DNA of 64,000 nucleotides from positions 7,330,607 to 7,394,606 of the forward strand of contig NC_060258.1 of assembly GCF_921293095.1 (NCBI RefSeq), given 5' to 3'. Position 1 is the first letter of the stretch, and every line of letters begins with the position of its first letter. The notes under the pieces are model-generated. The model saw only the letters and a program-made list of their open reading frames with translations. It was not told the DNA's origin and did no database searches. The position numbers and the translations under genes are program-made. Origin of the DNA: Ischnura elegans. Its lineage: Eukaryota; Arthropoda; Insecta; Odonata; Coenagrionidae. Shown here piece after piece: positions 53,501 to 64,000 of this stretch.

Positions 53501-53941
53501 TCAGTCCTCCGAAGAATCTTGGTCATCACCACTATCTGACTCTTCTCCTTCACTTTCATCTAAATCTAGTAGTTCCCTCAATTCTTTAGGTATTTTCCTT
53601 GATATTTTCTGTTTTACTGTTACGGTTGATGAAATAAATGGATCCGACGTAATCAACAGTCTTTGAATGAGATCCTGATTAGTGGCCACTCTTGAGTGCT
53701 TTCTAGTGAACCTTTGACGAAATTTTCGGGAGTCCTTATTTCTAGCTTCCAATGCCTCTTCGGATAGTTGCCCTAGTGGGAGAATTGCCTCCTTCGCAAT
53801 TTCTCCTCCATGCATCAGCACTTTATGGACCGTGGTTGGCATATAATACCATGGGTACAGGTCCACGTACAGTTCCGCTGTTCTCCGGCAGTAATCCGAG
53901 AATACTGCATGATTGAGACTTATTCCACTAGATATTGCCAA
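53501..53941 (-). pseudogene. Transib transposase, C-terminal fragment
   Basis: 146 open codons on the minus strand. The order is AELYVDLYPWYYMPTTVHKV (residues 22-41), LPLGQLSEEALEARNKD (54-70), FRQRFTRKHSR and LLITSDPFISS, then an acidic Ser/Asp/Glu tail. This matches the C-terminal part of Transib transposases. The SEExxEARNKDxRxFR segment corresponds to the region of RAG1 that holds its third catalytic acidic residue, followed by a basic FRR-type stretch. The N-terminal DNA-binding region and the two catalytic aspartates are absent from the window, so no active enzyme can be made from this copy. Confidence 0.8.
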
Positions 53942-54240
53942 ACGGAATAATAAAACTTCGGAATGACGTATAAAAATAAGTCATGATAGAGAAAAATAAA
54001 AAAGACTCAACTGGAAAAATGGCTCTACTCAGAAGAACAACAAGGGAAACCGAGGCCCGGACACGGAAGTAAAAAGCGAAACTAATTCAACGATGTACAC
54101 GCAAATTCACTGGACACACAGAAGATTATACCACTTCACTAGGTCACTGTAGGCACAACACTCTTTCACCAAGTTCAAAATAGATCTGCAATCTACAAGA
54201 TGCATTGTAAGATGCATTTCTGAAGGGGAAAGAAAAATAC

Positions 54241-55231
54241 CCCTTTGGAAAAACCCCTTCGGAAATTCCCTCAACGGCCGCGCGGTATCATAAAATGTCC
54301 CTTTTCGCACGCTCCTCCTCGGCGTGGGTGAAAAGGGAAAGAATTAGTGAAAGAATCCGGGCTGCAGCCTTTCCTGGTAACTGTGCATGGCAAGCTTCGC
54401 GAGAAAACTTAAATCCTACCCAAAGGGTGTTCCTAATGTGCTTCCGTAGTGAAAGAAAAAGTGTAATGATTCAGTTAGGTTTCGAAACCAAAGCATGTTT
54501 ACCAGAGTTACGGCGTTCAGTAACCAAGTATATCGATCCAATATTCTAGTAATGTCTTCAGTTAAGTATTTTGGGTCAATAGAGACTGTATAGTGTGCTT
54601 AAAATTACGATTTTAAATAATTAAGTTCCAAACAAAGTGAAATATCCAACGGTGTCCCCGAGTCTCTAGGCCCCCGTGTCGCGGAGCCGGGACGTGCAGC
54701 GCGATCGAAAAATCGCGTTCATTAATGAAGGGGCAAACTTTTTTCATAGATTTTTGCTCCATTCTCTTAAATGATGTCTATTAAATACTCTGAGGAAAAA
54801 TTGGAGATATGTTTTTTCTTAAACTAAAGATATTGTCTACTTTATGTCAAAATTGGCCAGAAAAAAGGGTCCGCCATTTTGCGACATTATACTGCACCAA
54901 TACTAACCAAAAAGTTGAAAAATAATGGAAAATGTAGATAAAGTACAATATTTTTGGAATATAACGTTTTTTACTGCATTAAAATCCTTCAAAAACTCTA
55001 CCAGCAGTTTAACTCCGACGTTTTTCGGAGAAAAACGAGATCGGGCGTGTTTTTGGAAATTTGGTCATGTTTGTCCCCTGTATCTCAGTAACGGATTAGA
55101 TATAGGAGAAATAACTTATTATACCGTGATCACCAACTATTTGTGAGTATATACGCCCAGTTTCAAGTCTCTACCTCAAAAAACGCATTTTTTGACTTTT
55201 GTCCAGCTTTTTCCGATTTCAGACCACTGTG
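54241..55231 (-). repeat. Transib right terminal inverted repeat
   Basis: Inverse copy of 52009-53000, ending CCACTGTG at 55231, with the same heptamer, spacer length and ACAAAAGTC nonamer-like sequence when read inward. Confidence 0.9.
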
Positions 55232-55236
55232 CGGCG
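55232..55236. repeat. right target duplication CGGCG
   Basis: Second copy of the 5-bp target; followed by CTTGATATTCG, as in the uninterrupted long units. Confidence 0.9.
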
Positions 55237-55409
55237 CTTGATATTCGTAGGTCTCATTCATAGCGTGATCGTACTGGTACCGCAGTCCCACCTAGTTGTA
55301 GCATCATCTTTTTTCGCGATCCTAAATTCAGTCCTTCCAGGTCCGAAACTGGACTTTGAAATTTACAATAAATACTTAATCAACCATCTTGAGTTAAAAA
55401 AGTATTTGT

Positions 55410-56450
55410 CGTCGGATTTTGGTCAAAATACTTTTAAACCGTTCGGAATATTTTAATTATTATTAAAGTAGAGTCTTTGTGTGATTTAATTTCATGTTTC
55501 GAAAATATTTCATGATTTTTGTTCGCAATACACCCAGGACACACATTGAAAAAGATCCATCTTAAGTAATGTAAATATTTCTCGTCGGATTTTAATCAGA
55601 ATACTTTGAAAACGTTTGCAATATCCTAATAATTATTCAAGTAGGGTTTCAGTGCGATTAATTTTCAATTTTCGAAAATATTTTATGATTTTTGTTTTCC
55701 ATACACCCAGGACACCCATTCAAAAAGAACCATCTTGAGTTTAAAAAGTATTTATCGTCGGATTTTGGTCACAATTCTTTTAAAACGTTTGAAATATTAC
55801 AATTATTATTAAGGTTGAGTTTAAGTGTGATTCAGGTTCAAGTTTCGAAAATATTTCATGATTTGTGGTTGCCATACACCCAGGAAACACATTCAAAAGG
55901 AACCATCTTGAGTTAAAGAAGTATTCTCTCCTCGGTTTTCGGTCAGAATACTTTTTAAACATTTGCAGTATCCTAGTTATTATGTAAGAGGAGTTTCAAT
56001 GTGATTAAATTTCAAGTTTCGAAAATATTTCATGATTTGTGTTTGCCATACACCCAGGACACACATTCAAAAAGAACCATCTTGCTAAAAAAAGGTATCT
56101 CTCGTTGGATTTTGATCAGAATGCTTTCAAAACGTACGAAATATCCTAATAATTATTTAAGTAGAGTTTCATTGTGAATGAGTTTCAAGTTTCAAGAAAA
56201 TATTTCATGATTTGTGGTTGTCATGCACCCAAGAAAGAATTCAAAATCAGCCAACCGGTGTTAAATATTATTTCTCATCGGATTTTGGTCAGATTACTTT
56301 TAAAACGTTTGAAATGACTCAGTAGAGTGTTATTGTGACAGAATTTTAACTTCGGGAGATATCGTAGGATTTTTGGTTGCATTCCACCCAGGAAACACGT
56401 TTCAAAATCAGAAAGATTTTGTTCGTATGCGTGATTAAATGTTCTTTAAG
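55410..56450 (+). repeat. block of 173-bp monomers (six copies)
   Basis: Monomers begin at 55410, 55583, 55756, 55930, 56103 and 56276, each with C(G/A)T(C/T)GGATTTTGGTCA or a variant. They share TTTTAAAACGTTTGAAATAT, TTTCGAAAATATTTCATGAT, and CACCCAGGACACACATTC. Spacing is 173-174 bp, but sequence identity between neighbours is modest, whereas the same monomer in different units is nearly identical. Confidence 0.88.
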
Positions 56451-56772
56451 AATTGAAAATAGTTATGTAGATTTTCTGTGCGACTGATTTACAACTTTTA
56501 AAAATATTGTAGTAATTGTTGATGGCGTACACCTAGAAAAAATTTCAACGGGAACATTCTACCTTAGGAACTGTCTTATCAGGCGATTTCGACCAGAAAG
56601 TTTTGTAAAGAACGCGTCGAGAGTATATTCGAATAACCCTAACCACTTCTTTCTCGATAAATGATTGTTTTGCGTATTAAGTTCTTATTATCATCACCTG
56701 CAGTTATGGAAAGTCACCACAGGGGTTCCGCGTTTGAAAAGACCACGTTAATTATCAGACGTTTTGAACGGG

Positions 56773-56844
56773 GGGGCGGTAGACTAGTGGTTAGCGTGTT
56801 GGATTCCCACGCGGGGGTCCCGGGTTCGATTCCCGGCCGCGGCC
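56773..56844 (+). repeat. tRNA-like pol III module, copy 2
   Basis: Same A box and exact B box as copy 1; the downstream 50 bp is deleted. Confidence 0.8.
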
Positions 56845-58698
56845 CGGTCGATCAGAACGTATGTCGGTTGGGTAGTCTCAGGTGCCTCCAGTGTTCAGTG
56901 GCCGGGTGCGAACCCGGGTCCCTGAGTTGACACCTTTTCCCCTCGGGGACCCGGGTTCTCATCCCGGCCACTGAACACTGGAGGAGAGGAGGCTGGAGGC
57001 ATTTTGTTGCATTTTTTTACGCAGGCTCTCGGTGGCAAAGAACGTACGTATCGATGAGCGACGATGTTGCCACCACACGGCATTCGAGGGAGTTACAAAG
57101 ATCGCGGAAGTGACAAGTGAGAGTGATTTTACGGGAATTTTCCTTTTCCTTTCCCTACGGCGCTTGATATTCGTAGGTCTCATTCATAGCGTGATCGTAC
57201 TGGTACCGCAGTTCCACCTAGTTGTAGCATCATCTTTTTTCGCGATCCTAAATTCAGTCCTTCCAGGTCCGAAACTGGACTTTGAAATTTACAATAAATA
57301 CTTAATCAACCATCTTGAGTTAAAGAAGTATTTGTCGTCGGATTTTGGTCAAAATACTTTTAAACCGTTCGGAATATTTTAATTATTATTAAAGTAGAGT
57401 CTTTGTGTGATTTAATTTCATGTTTCGAAAATATTTCATGATTTTTGTTCGCAATACACCCAGGACACACATTGAAAAAGATCCATCTTAAGTAATGTAA
57501 ATATTTCTCGTCGGATTTTAATCAGAATACTTTGAAAACGTTTGCAATATCCTAATAATTATTCAAGTAGGGTTTCAGTGCGATTAATTTTCAATTTTCG
57601 AAAATATTATATGATTTTTTTTTTCCATACACCCAGGACACCCATTCAAAAAGAACCATCTTGAGTTTAAAAAGTATTTATCGTCGGATTTTGGTCACAA
57701 TTCTTTTAAAACATTTGAAATATTACATCTATTATTAAGGTTGAGTTTAAGTGTGATTCAGGTTCAAGTTTCGAAAATATTTCATGATTTGTGGTTGCCA
57801 TACACCCAGGAAACACATTCAAAAGGAACCATCTTGAGTTAAAGAAGTATTCTCTCCTCGGTTTTCGGTCAGAATACTTTTTAAACATTTGCAGTATCCT
57901 AGTTATTATGTAAGAGGAGTTTCAATGTGATTAAATTTCAAGTTTCGAAAATATTTCATGATTTGTGTTTGCCATACACCCAGGACACACATTCAAAAAG
58001 AACCATCTTGCTAAAAAAAGGTATCTCTCGTTGGATTTTGATCAGAATGCTTTCAAAACGTACGAAATATCCTAATTATTATTTAAGTAGAGTTTCATTG
58101 TGAATGAGTTTCAAGTTTCAAGAAAATATTTCATGATTTGTGGTTGTCATGCACCCAAGAAAGAATTCAAAATCAGCCAACCGGTGTTAAATATTATTTC
58201 TCATCGGATTTTGGTCAGATTACTTTTAAAACGTTTGAAATGACTCAGTAGAGTGTTATTGTGACAGAATTTCAACATCGGGAGATATCGTAGGATTTTT
58301 GGTTGCATTCCACCCAGGAAACACGTTTCAAAATCAGAAAGATTTTGTTCGTATGCGTGATTAAATGTTCTTTAAGAATTGAAAATAGTTATGTAGATTT
58401 TCTGTGCGACTGATTTACAACTTTTAAAAATATTGTAGTAATTGTTGATGGCGTACACCTAGAAAAAATTTCAACGGGAACATTCTACCTTAGGAACTGT
58501 CTTATCAGGCGATTTCGACCAGAAAGTTTTGTAAAGAACGCGTCGAGAGTATATTCGAATAACCCTAACCACTTCTTTCTCGATAAATGATTGTTTTGCG
58601 TATTAAGTTCTTATTATCATCACCTGCAGTTATGGAAAGTCACCACAGGGGTTCCGCGTTTGAAAAGACCACGTTAATTATCAGACGTTTTGAACAGG
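56773..58698 (+). repeat. array unit 2 (long type, 1926 bp)
   Basis: Long-type unit. It lacks about 50 bp directly after the tRNA-like module (GCGGCC joins straight to CGGTCGATCAG), which accounts for its shortness relative to 1974-1978 bp. Confidence 0.85.
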
Positions 58699-58770
58699 GG
58701 GGCGGTAGACTAGTGGTTAGCGTGTTGGATTCCCACGCGGGGGTCCCGGGTTCGATTCCCGGCCGCGGCC
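58699..58770 (+). repeat. tRNA-like pol III module, copy 3
   Basis: Same boxes; one G-to-A change in the upstream G run (GAACAGGGGGGCGG). Confidence 0.8.
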
Positions 58771-60245
58771 GTCGGAAAAAATGCGAAAAATTAGGGCGTT
58801 AAGATTGGGTTCGTTAGAGTCAGGTCGATCAGAACGTATGTCGGTTGGGTAATCTCAGGTGTCTCCAGTGTTCAGTGGCCGGGTGCGAACCCGGGTCCCT
58901 GAGTTGACACCTTTTCCCCTCGGGGACCCGGGTTCTCATCCCGGCCACTAAACACTGGAGGAGAGGAGGCTGGAGGCATTTTGTTGCATTTTTTTACGCA
59001 GGCTCTCGGTGGCAAAGAACGTACGTATCGATGAGCGACGATGTTGCCACCACACGGCATTCGAGGGAGTTACAAAGATCGCGGAAGTGACAAGTGAGAG
59101 TGATTTTACGGGAATTTTCCCTTTCCTTTCCCTACGGCGCTTGATATTATTAATATTTTATGATTTTTGTTTTCCATACACCCAGGACACCCATTCAAAA
59201 AGAACCATCTTGAGTTTAAAAAGTATTTATCGTCGGATTTTGGTCACAATTCTTTTAAAACGTTTGAAATATTACAATTATTATTAAGGTTGAGTTTAAG
59301 TGTGATTCAGGTTCAAGTTTCGAAAATATTTCATGATTTGTGGTTGCCATAAACCCAGGAAACACATTCAAAAGGAACCATCTTGAGTTAAAGAAGTATT
59401 CTCTCCTCGGTTTTCGGTCAGAATACTTTTAAAACATTTGCAGTATCCTAGTTATTATGTAAGAGGAGTTTCAATGTGATTAAATTTCAAGTTTCGAAAA
59501 TTTTTCATGATTTGTGTTTGCCATACACTCAGGACACACATTCAAAAAGAACCATCTTGCTAAAAAAAGGTATCTCTCGTTGGATTTTGATCAGAATGCT
59601 TTCAAAACGTACGAAATATCCTAATAATTATTTAAGTAGAGTTTCATTGTGAATGAGTTTCAAGTTTCAAGAAAATATTTCATGATTTTTGGTTGTCATG
59701 CACCCAAGAAAGAATTCAAAATCAGCCAACCGGTGTTAAATATTATTTCTCATCGGATTTTGGTCAGATTACTTTTAAAACGTTTGAAATGACTCAGTAG
59801 AGTGTTATTGTGACAGAATTTCAACTTCGGGAGATATCGTAGGATTTTTGGTTGCATTCCACCCAGGAAACACGTTTCAAAATCAGAAAGATTTTGTTCG
59901 TATGCGTGATTAAATGTTCTTTAATAATTGAAAATAGTTATTAAGATTTTCTGTGCGACTGATTTACAACTTTTAAAAATATTGTAGTAATTGTTGATGG
60001 CGTACACCTAGAAAAAATTTCAACGGGAACATTCTACCTTAGGAACTGTCTTATCAGCGATTTCGACCAGAAAGTTTTGTAAAGAACGCGTCGAGAGTAT
60101 ATTCGAATAACCCTAACCACTTCTTTCTCGATAAATGATTGTTTTGCGTATTAAGTTCTTATTATCATCACCTGCAGTTATGGAAAGTCACCACAGGGGT
60201 TCCGCGTTTGAAAAGACCACGTTAATTATCAGACGTTTTGAACGG
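58699..60245 (+). repeat. array unit 3 (short type, 1547 bp)
   Basis: After CGGCGCTTGATAT the sequence jumps to TATTAATATTTTATGATT, deleting the first monomer and most of the second. It keeps four complete monomers. It shares length and junction with unit 5. Confidence 0.85.
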
Positions 60246-60317
60246 GGGGCGGTAGACTAGTGGTTAGCGTGTTGGATTCCCACGCGGGGCTCCCGGGTTC
60301 GATTCCCGGCCGCGGCC
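60246..60317 (+). repeat. tRNA-like pol III module, copy 4
   Basis: Same boxes; G-to-C change in the variable region (GGGGCTCCCGGG). Confidence 0.8.
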
Positions 60318-62219
60318 GTCGGAAAAAGTGCGAAAAATTAGGGCGTTAAGATTGGGTTCGTTAGAGTCAGGTCGATCAGAACGTATGTCGGTTGGGTAGT
60401 CTCAGGTACCTCCAGTGTTCAGTGGCCGGGTGCGACCCGGGTCCCTGAGTTGACACCTTTTCCCCTCGGGGACCCGGGTTCTCATCCCGGCCACTGAACA
60501 CTGGAGGAGAGGAGGCTGGAGGCATTTTGTTGCATTTTTTTACGCAGGCTCTCGGTGGCAAAGAACGTACGTATCGATGAGCGACGATGTTGCCACCACA
60601 CGGCATTCGAGGGAGTTACAAAGATCGCGGAAGTGACAAGTGAGAGTGATTTTACGGGAATTTTCCTTTTCCTTTCCCTACGGCGCTTGATATACGTAGG
60701 TCTCATTCATAGCGTGATCGTACTGGTACCGCAGTCCCACCCAGTTGTAGCATCCTCCTTTTTCGCGATCCTAAATTCAGTCCTTCCAGGTCCGAAACTG
60801 GACTTTGAAATTTACAATAAATACTTAATCAACCATCTTGAGTTAAAAAGTATTTCTCGTCGGATTTTGGTCAAAATACTTTTAAACCGTTCGAAATATT
60901 TTAACTATCATTAAGTTAGAGTTTTTTTGTGATGTAATTTCATGTTTCGAAAATATTTCATGATTTTTGTTCGCAATACACCCAGGACACACATTGAAAA
61001 ATATCCATCTTAAGTAATGTAAATATTTCTCGTCGAATTTTAATCAGAATACTTTGAAAACGCTTGCAATATCCTAATAATTATTCAAGTAGGGTTTCAG
61101 TGCGATTAATTTTCAATTTTCGAAAATATTATATGATTTTTGTTTTCCATACACCCAGGACACCCATTCAAAAAGAACCATCTTGAGTTTAAAAAGTATT
61201 TATCGTCGGATTTTGGTCACAATTCTTTTAAAACGTTTGAAATATTACAATTATTATTAAGGTTGAGTTTAAGTGTGATTCAGGTTCAAGTTTCGAAAAT
61301 ATTTCATGATTTGTGGTTGCCATACACCCAGGACACACATTCAAAAGGAACCATCTTGAGTTAAAGAAGTATTCTCTCCTCGGTTTTCGATCAGAATACT
61401 TTTAAAACATTTGCAGTATCCTAGTTATTATGTAAGAGGAGTTTCAATGTGATTAAATTTCAAGTTTCGAAAATATTTCAAGATTTGTTTTGCCATACAC
61501 CCAGGACACACATTCAAAAAGAACCATCTTGCTAAAAAAAGGTATCTCTCGTTGGATTTTGATCAGAATGCTTTCAAAACGTACGAAATATCCTAAAAAT
61601 TATTTAAGTAGAGTTTCATTGTGAATGAGTTTCAAGTTTCAAGAAAATATTTCATGATTTGTGGTTGTCATGCACCCAAGAAAGAATTCAAAATCAGCCA
61701 ACCGGTGTTAAATATTATTTCTCATCGGATTTTGGTCAGATTACTTTTAAAACGTTTGAAATGACTCAGTAGAGTGTTATTGTGAAAGAATTTCAACTTC
61801 GGGAGATATCGTAGGATTTTTGGTTGCATTCCACCCAGGAAACACGTTTCAAAATCAGAAAGATTTTGTTCGTATGCGTGATTAAATGTTCTTTAAGAAT
61901 TGAAAATAGTTATGTAGATTTTCTCTGCGACTGATTTACAACTTTTAAAAATATTGTAGTAATTGTTGATGGCGTACACCTAGAAAAAATTTCAACGGGA
62001 ACATTCTACCTTAGGAACTGTCTTATCAGGCGATTTCGACCAGAAAGTTTTGTAAAGAACGCGTCGAGAGTATATTCGAATAACCCTAACCACTTCTTTC
62101 TCGATAAATGATTGTTTTGCGTATTAAGTTCTTATTATCATCACCTGCAGTTATGGAAAGTCACCACAGGGGTTCCGCGTTTGAAAAGACCACGTTAATT
62201 ATCAGACGTTTTGAACGGG
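60246..62219 (+). repeat. array unit 4 (long type, 1974 bp)
   Basis: Long-type unit carrying the variants GCGGGGCTCCCGGG and GTGCGACCCGGG, which also occur in unit 6. Confidence 0.85.
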
Positions 62220-62291
62220 GGGGCGGTAGACTAGTGGTTAGCGTGTTGGATTCCCACGCGGGTGTCCCGGGTTCGATTCCCGGCCGCGGCC
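62220..62291 (+). repeat. tRNA-like pol III module, copy 5
   Basis: Same boxes; GGGTGTCCCGGG variant in the variable region. Confidence 0.8.
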
Positions 62292-63766
62292 GTCGGAAAA
62301 AATGCGAAAAATTAGGGCGTTAAGATTGGGTTCGTTAGAGTCAGGTCGATCAGAACGTATGTCGGTTGGGTAGTATCAGGTGCCTCCAGTGTTCAGTGGC
62401 CGGGTGCGAACCCGGGTCCCTGAGTTGACACCTTTTCCCCTCGGGGACCCGGGTTCTCATCCCGGCCACTGAACACTGGAGGAGAGGAGGCTGGAGGCAT
62501 TTTGTTGCATTTTTTTACGCAGGCTCTCGGTGGCAAAGAACGTACGTATCGATGAGCGACGATGTTGCCACCACACGGCATTCGAGGGAGTTACAAAGAT
62601 CGCGGAAGTGACAAGTGAGAGTGATTTTACGGGAATTTTCCTTTTCCTTTCCCTACGGCGCTTGATATTATTAATATTTTATAATTTTTGTTTTCCATAC
62701 ACCCAGGACACCCATTCAAAAAGAACCATCTTGAGTTTAAAAAGTATTTATCGTCGGATTTTGGTCACAATTCTTTCAAAACGTTTGAAATATTACAATT
62801 ATTATTAAGGTTGAGTTTAAGTGTGATTCAGGTTCAAGTTTCGAAAATATTTCATGATTTGTGGTTGCCATAAACCCAGGAAACACATTCAAAAGGAACC
62901 ATCTTGAGTTAAAGAAGTATTCTCTCCTCGGTTTTCGGTCAGAATACTTTTAAAACATTTGCAGTATCCTAGTTATTGTGTAAGAGGAGTTTCAATGTGA
63001 TTAAATTTCAAGTTTCGAAAATTTTTCATGATTTGTGTTTGCCATACACCCAGGACACACATTCAAAAAGAACCATCTTGCTAAAAAAAGGTATCTCTCG
63101 TTGGATTTTGATCAGAATGCTTTCAAAACGTACGAAATATCCTAAAAATTATTCAAGTAGAGTTTCATTGTGAATGAGTTTCAAGTTTCAAGAAAATATT
63201 TCATGATTTTTGGTTGTCATGCACCCAAGAAAGAATTCAAAATCAGCCAACCGGTGTTAAATATTATTTCTCATCGGATTTTGGTCAGATTACTTTTAAA
63301 ACGTTTGAAATGACTCAGTAGAGTGTTATTGTGACAGAATTTCAACTTCGGGAGATATCGTAGGATTTTTGGTTGCATTCCACCCAGGAAACACGTTTCA
63401 AAATCAGAAAGATTTTGTTCGTATGCGTGATTAAATGTTCTTTAATAATTGAAAATAGTTATTAATATTTTCTGTGCGACTGATTTACAACTTTTAAAGA
63501 TATTGTAGTAATTGTTGATGGCGTACACCTAGAAAAAATTTCAACGGGAACATTCTACCTTAGGAACTGTCTTATCAGCGATTTCGACCAGAAAGTTTTG
63601 TAAAGAACGCGTCGAGAGTATATTCGAATAACCCTAACCACTTCTTTCTCGATAAATGATTGTTTTGCGTATTAAGTTCTTATTATCATCACCTGCAGTT
63701 ATGGAAAGTCACCACAGGGGTTCCGCGTTTGAAAAGACCACGTTAATTATCAGACGTTTTGAACGG
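62220..63766 (+). repeat. array unit 5 (short type, 1547 bp)
   Basis: Identical in length and deletion junction to unit 3. Near its end it shares with unit 3 the variants TTTAATAATTGAAAATAG and TTATCAGCGATTTCG, which are absent from long units. Confidence 0.85.
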
Positions 63767-64000
63767 GGGGCGGTAGACTAGTGGTTAGCGTGTTGGATTC
63801 CCACGCGGGGCTCCCGGGTTCGATTCCCGGCCGCGGCCGTCGGAAAAAGTGCGAAAAATTAGGGCGTTAAGATTGGGTTCGTTAGCGTCAGGTCGATCAG
63901 AACGTATGTCGGTTGGGTAGTCTCAGGTACCTCCAGTGTTCAGTGGCCGGGTGCGACCCGGGTCCCTGAGTTGACACCTTTTCCCCTCGGGGACCCGGGT
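63767..64000 (+). repeat. array unit 6 (partial at window edge)
   Basis: Begins with a sixth tRNA-like module (63767-63838) of the unit 4 type and runs into the hairpin module at the window end. The order long-short-long-short predicts a long unit. Confidence 0.8.

Larger units (their letters stand above)
52009..55231 (-). mobile_element. Transib-type DNA transposon, internally deleted
   Basis: The 3223-bp insertion begins CACAGTGGTCTGAAATCGG and ends with the exact complement. Bases 52009-53000 are mirrored in 54241-55231 as inverted repeats of about 990 bp with few differences. The flanking 5-bp GC-rich duplication CGGCG and the CACAGTG heptamer are hallmarks of Transib, the superfamily related to RAG1. 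A C-terminal Transib transposase fragment lies in the centre. The empty site is preserved in the other array units, so the borders are certain. Most of the transposase is missing, so it would depend on a helper copy. Confidence 0.9.
51567..56772 (+). repeat. array unit 1 (long type, split by Transib)
   Basis: Long-type unit interrupted at 52009-55231. Without the transposon and one 5-bp duplication it is 1978 bp, matching the long unit at 60246-62219. Confidence 0.85.
50885..64000 (+). repeat. higher-order tandem array (satellite-like) with tRNA-like modules
   Basis: From about 50885 to the window edge the same complex unit repeats. Taking the tRNA-like CGGTAG as reference, copies fall at 51571, 56777, 58703, 60250, 62224 and 63771, giving lengths 5206 (with a 3.2-kb insertion, so 1978 without it and its duplicated 5-bp target), 1926, 1547, 1974 and 1547. 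Long and short units alternate. A unit contains a tRNA-like module, a hairpin module, a segment beginning CGCTTGATAT, four to six 173-bp monomers, and about 450 bp of non-repeated sequence. The array continues past the window. Confidence 0.92.

Noticed and set aside
51455-62323. Open frames of 60-119 codons that recur in every array unit (for example 51455-51670, 57032-57382, 60555-60914) as candidate satellite-encoded proteins
   Set aside because: They overlap the tRNA-like and hairpin modules on both strands, are truncated differently in each unit, and recur only because the DNA does.

Overview
This is a 64-kb window of animal nuclear DNA, most likely from an insect with a large, transposon-rich genome. 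The evidence is long introns with GT...AG junctions and two genes of the ZAD-C2H2 zinc-finger class, a family expanded in insects. It also carries a CR1/jockey-type LINE, Penelope-like fragments, a Transib element and many TTAA-, TA-, TAA- and 8-bp-duplication DNA elements. No bacterial features, rRNA, bona fide tRNA gene or CRISPR array is visible. The species cannot be named from the sequence.

Layout. 1-6.0 kb is transposon territory: two inverted copies of a TTAA-bounded element (269-1160 and 5133-6017) flank a 2.5-kb TA-bounded element with 0.4-kb inverted repeats and a decayed coding region. 6.2-14.3 kb holds the start of a minus-strand ZAD gene (exons 14347-14180, 14063-13926 and 6390-6223; the rest lies outside). 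One of its introns carries a nearly full-ORF LINE (10.25-13.57 kb). 14.35-15.4 kb is the shared upstream region. 15.4-41.3 kb is the divergent plus-strand paralogue, for which I could assemble a phase-consistent chain of eight exons (about 833 codons). It encodes an N-terminal ZAD, acidic linkers and nine C2H2 fingers, and ends at a frameshift that cut off further, now decayed, fingers. Its introns hold a Tigger-like element, inverted-repeat MITEs, Penelope and LINE fragments, a hAT-like fold-back element, an exon-pair duplication (one copy dead, one open) and a perfect 53-bp palindrome.

41.7-50.9 kb has no convincing gene; it holds more TTAA-bounded elements and hairpins. From about 50.89 kb to the window end there is a higher-order tandem array. 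Its units alternate long (1926-1978 bp) and short (1547 bp). Each has a tRNA-like RNA polymerase III module, a 38-bp-arm hairpin and several diverged 173-bp monomers. One long unit is interrupted by a 3223-bp Transib-type transposon with CACAGTG ends, CGGCG target duplications, about 0.99-kb inverted repeats and a surviving C-terminal (RAG1-related) transposase fragment.

The two ZAD proteins are probably sequence-specific DNA-binding regulators arising from one inverted duplication. The rest of the window is mostly mobile or satellite DNA at different stages of decay. All family names come from recognised motifs, not from database searches.
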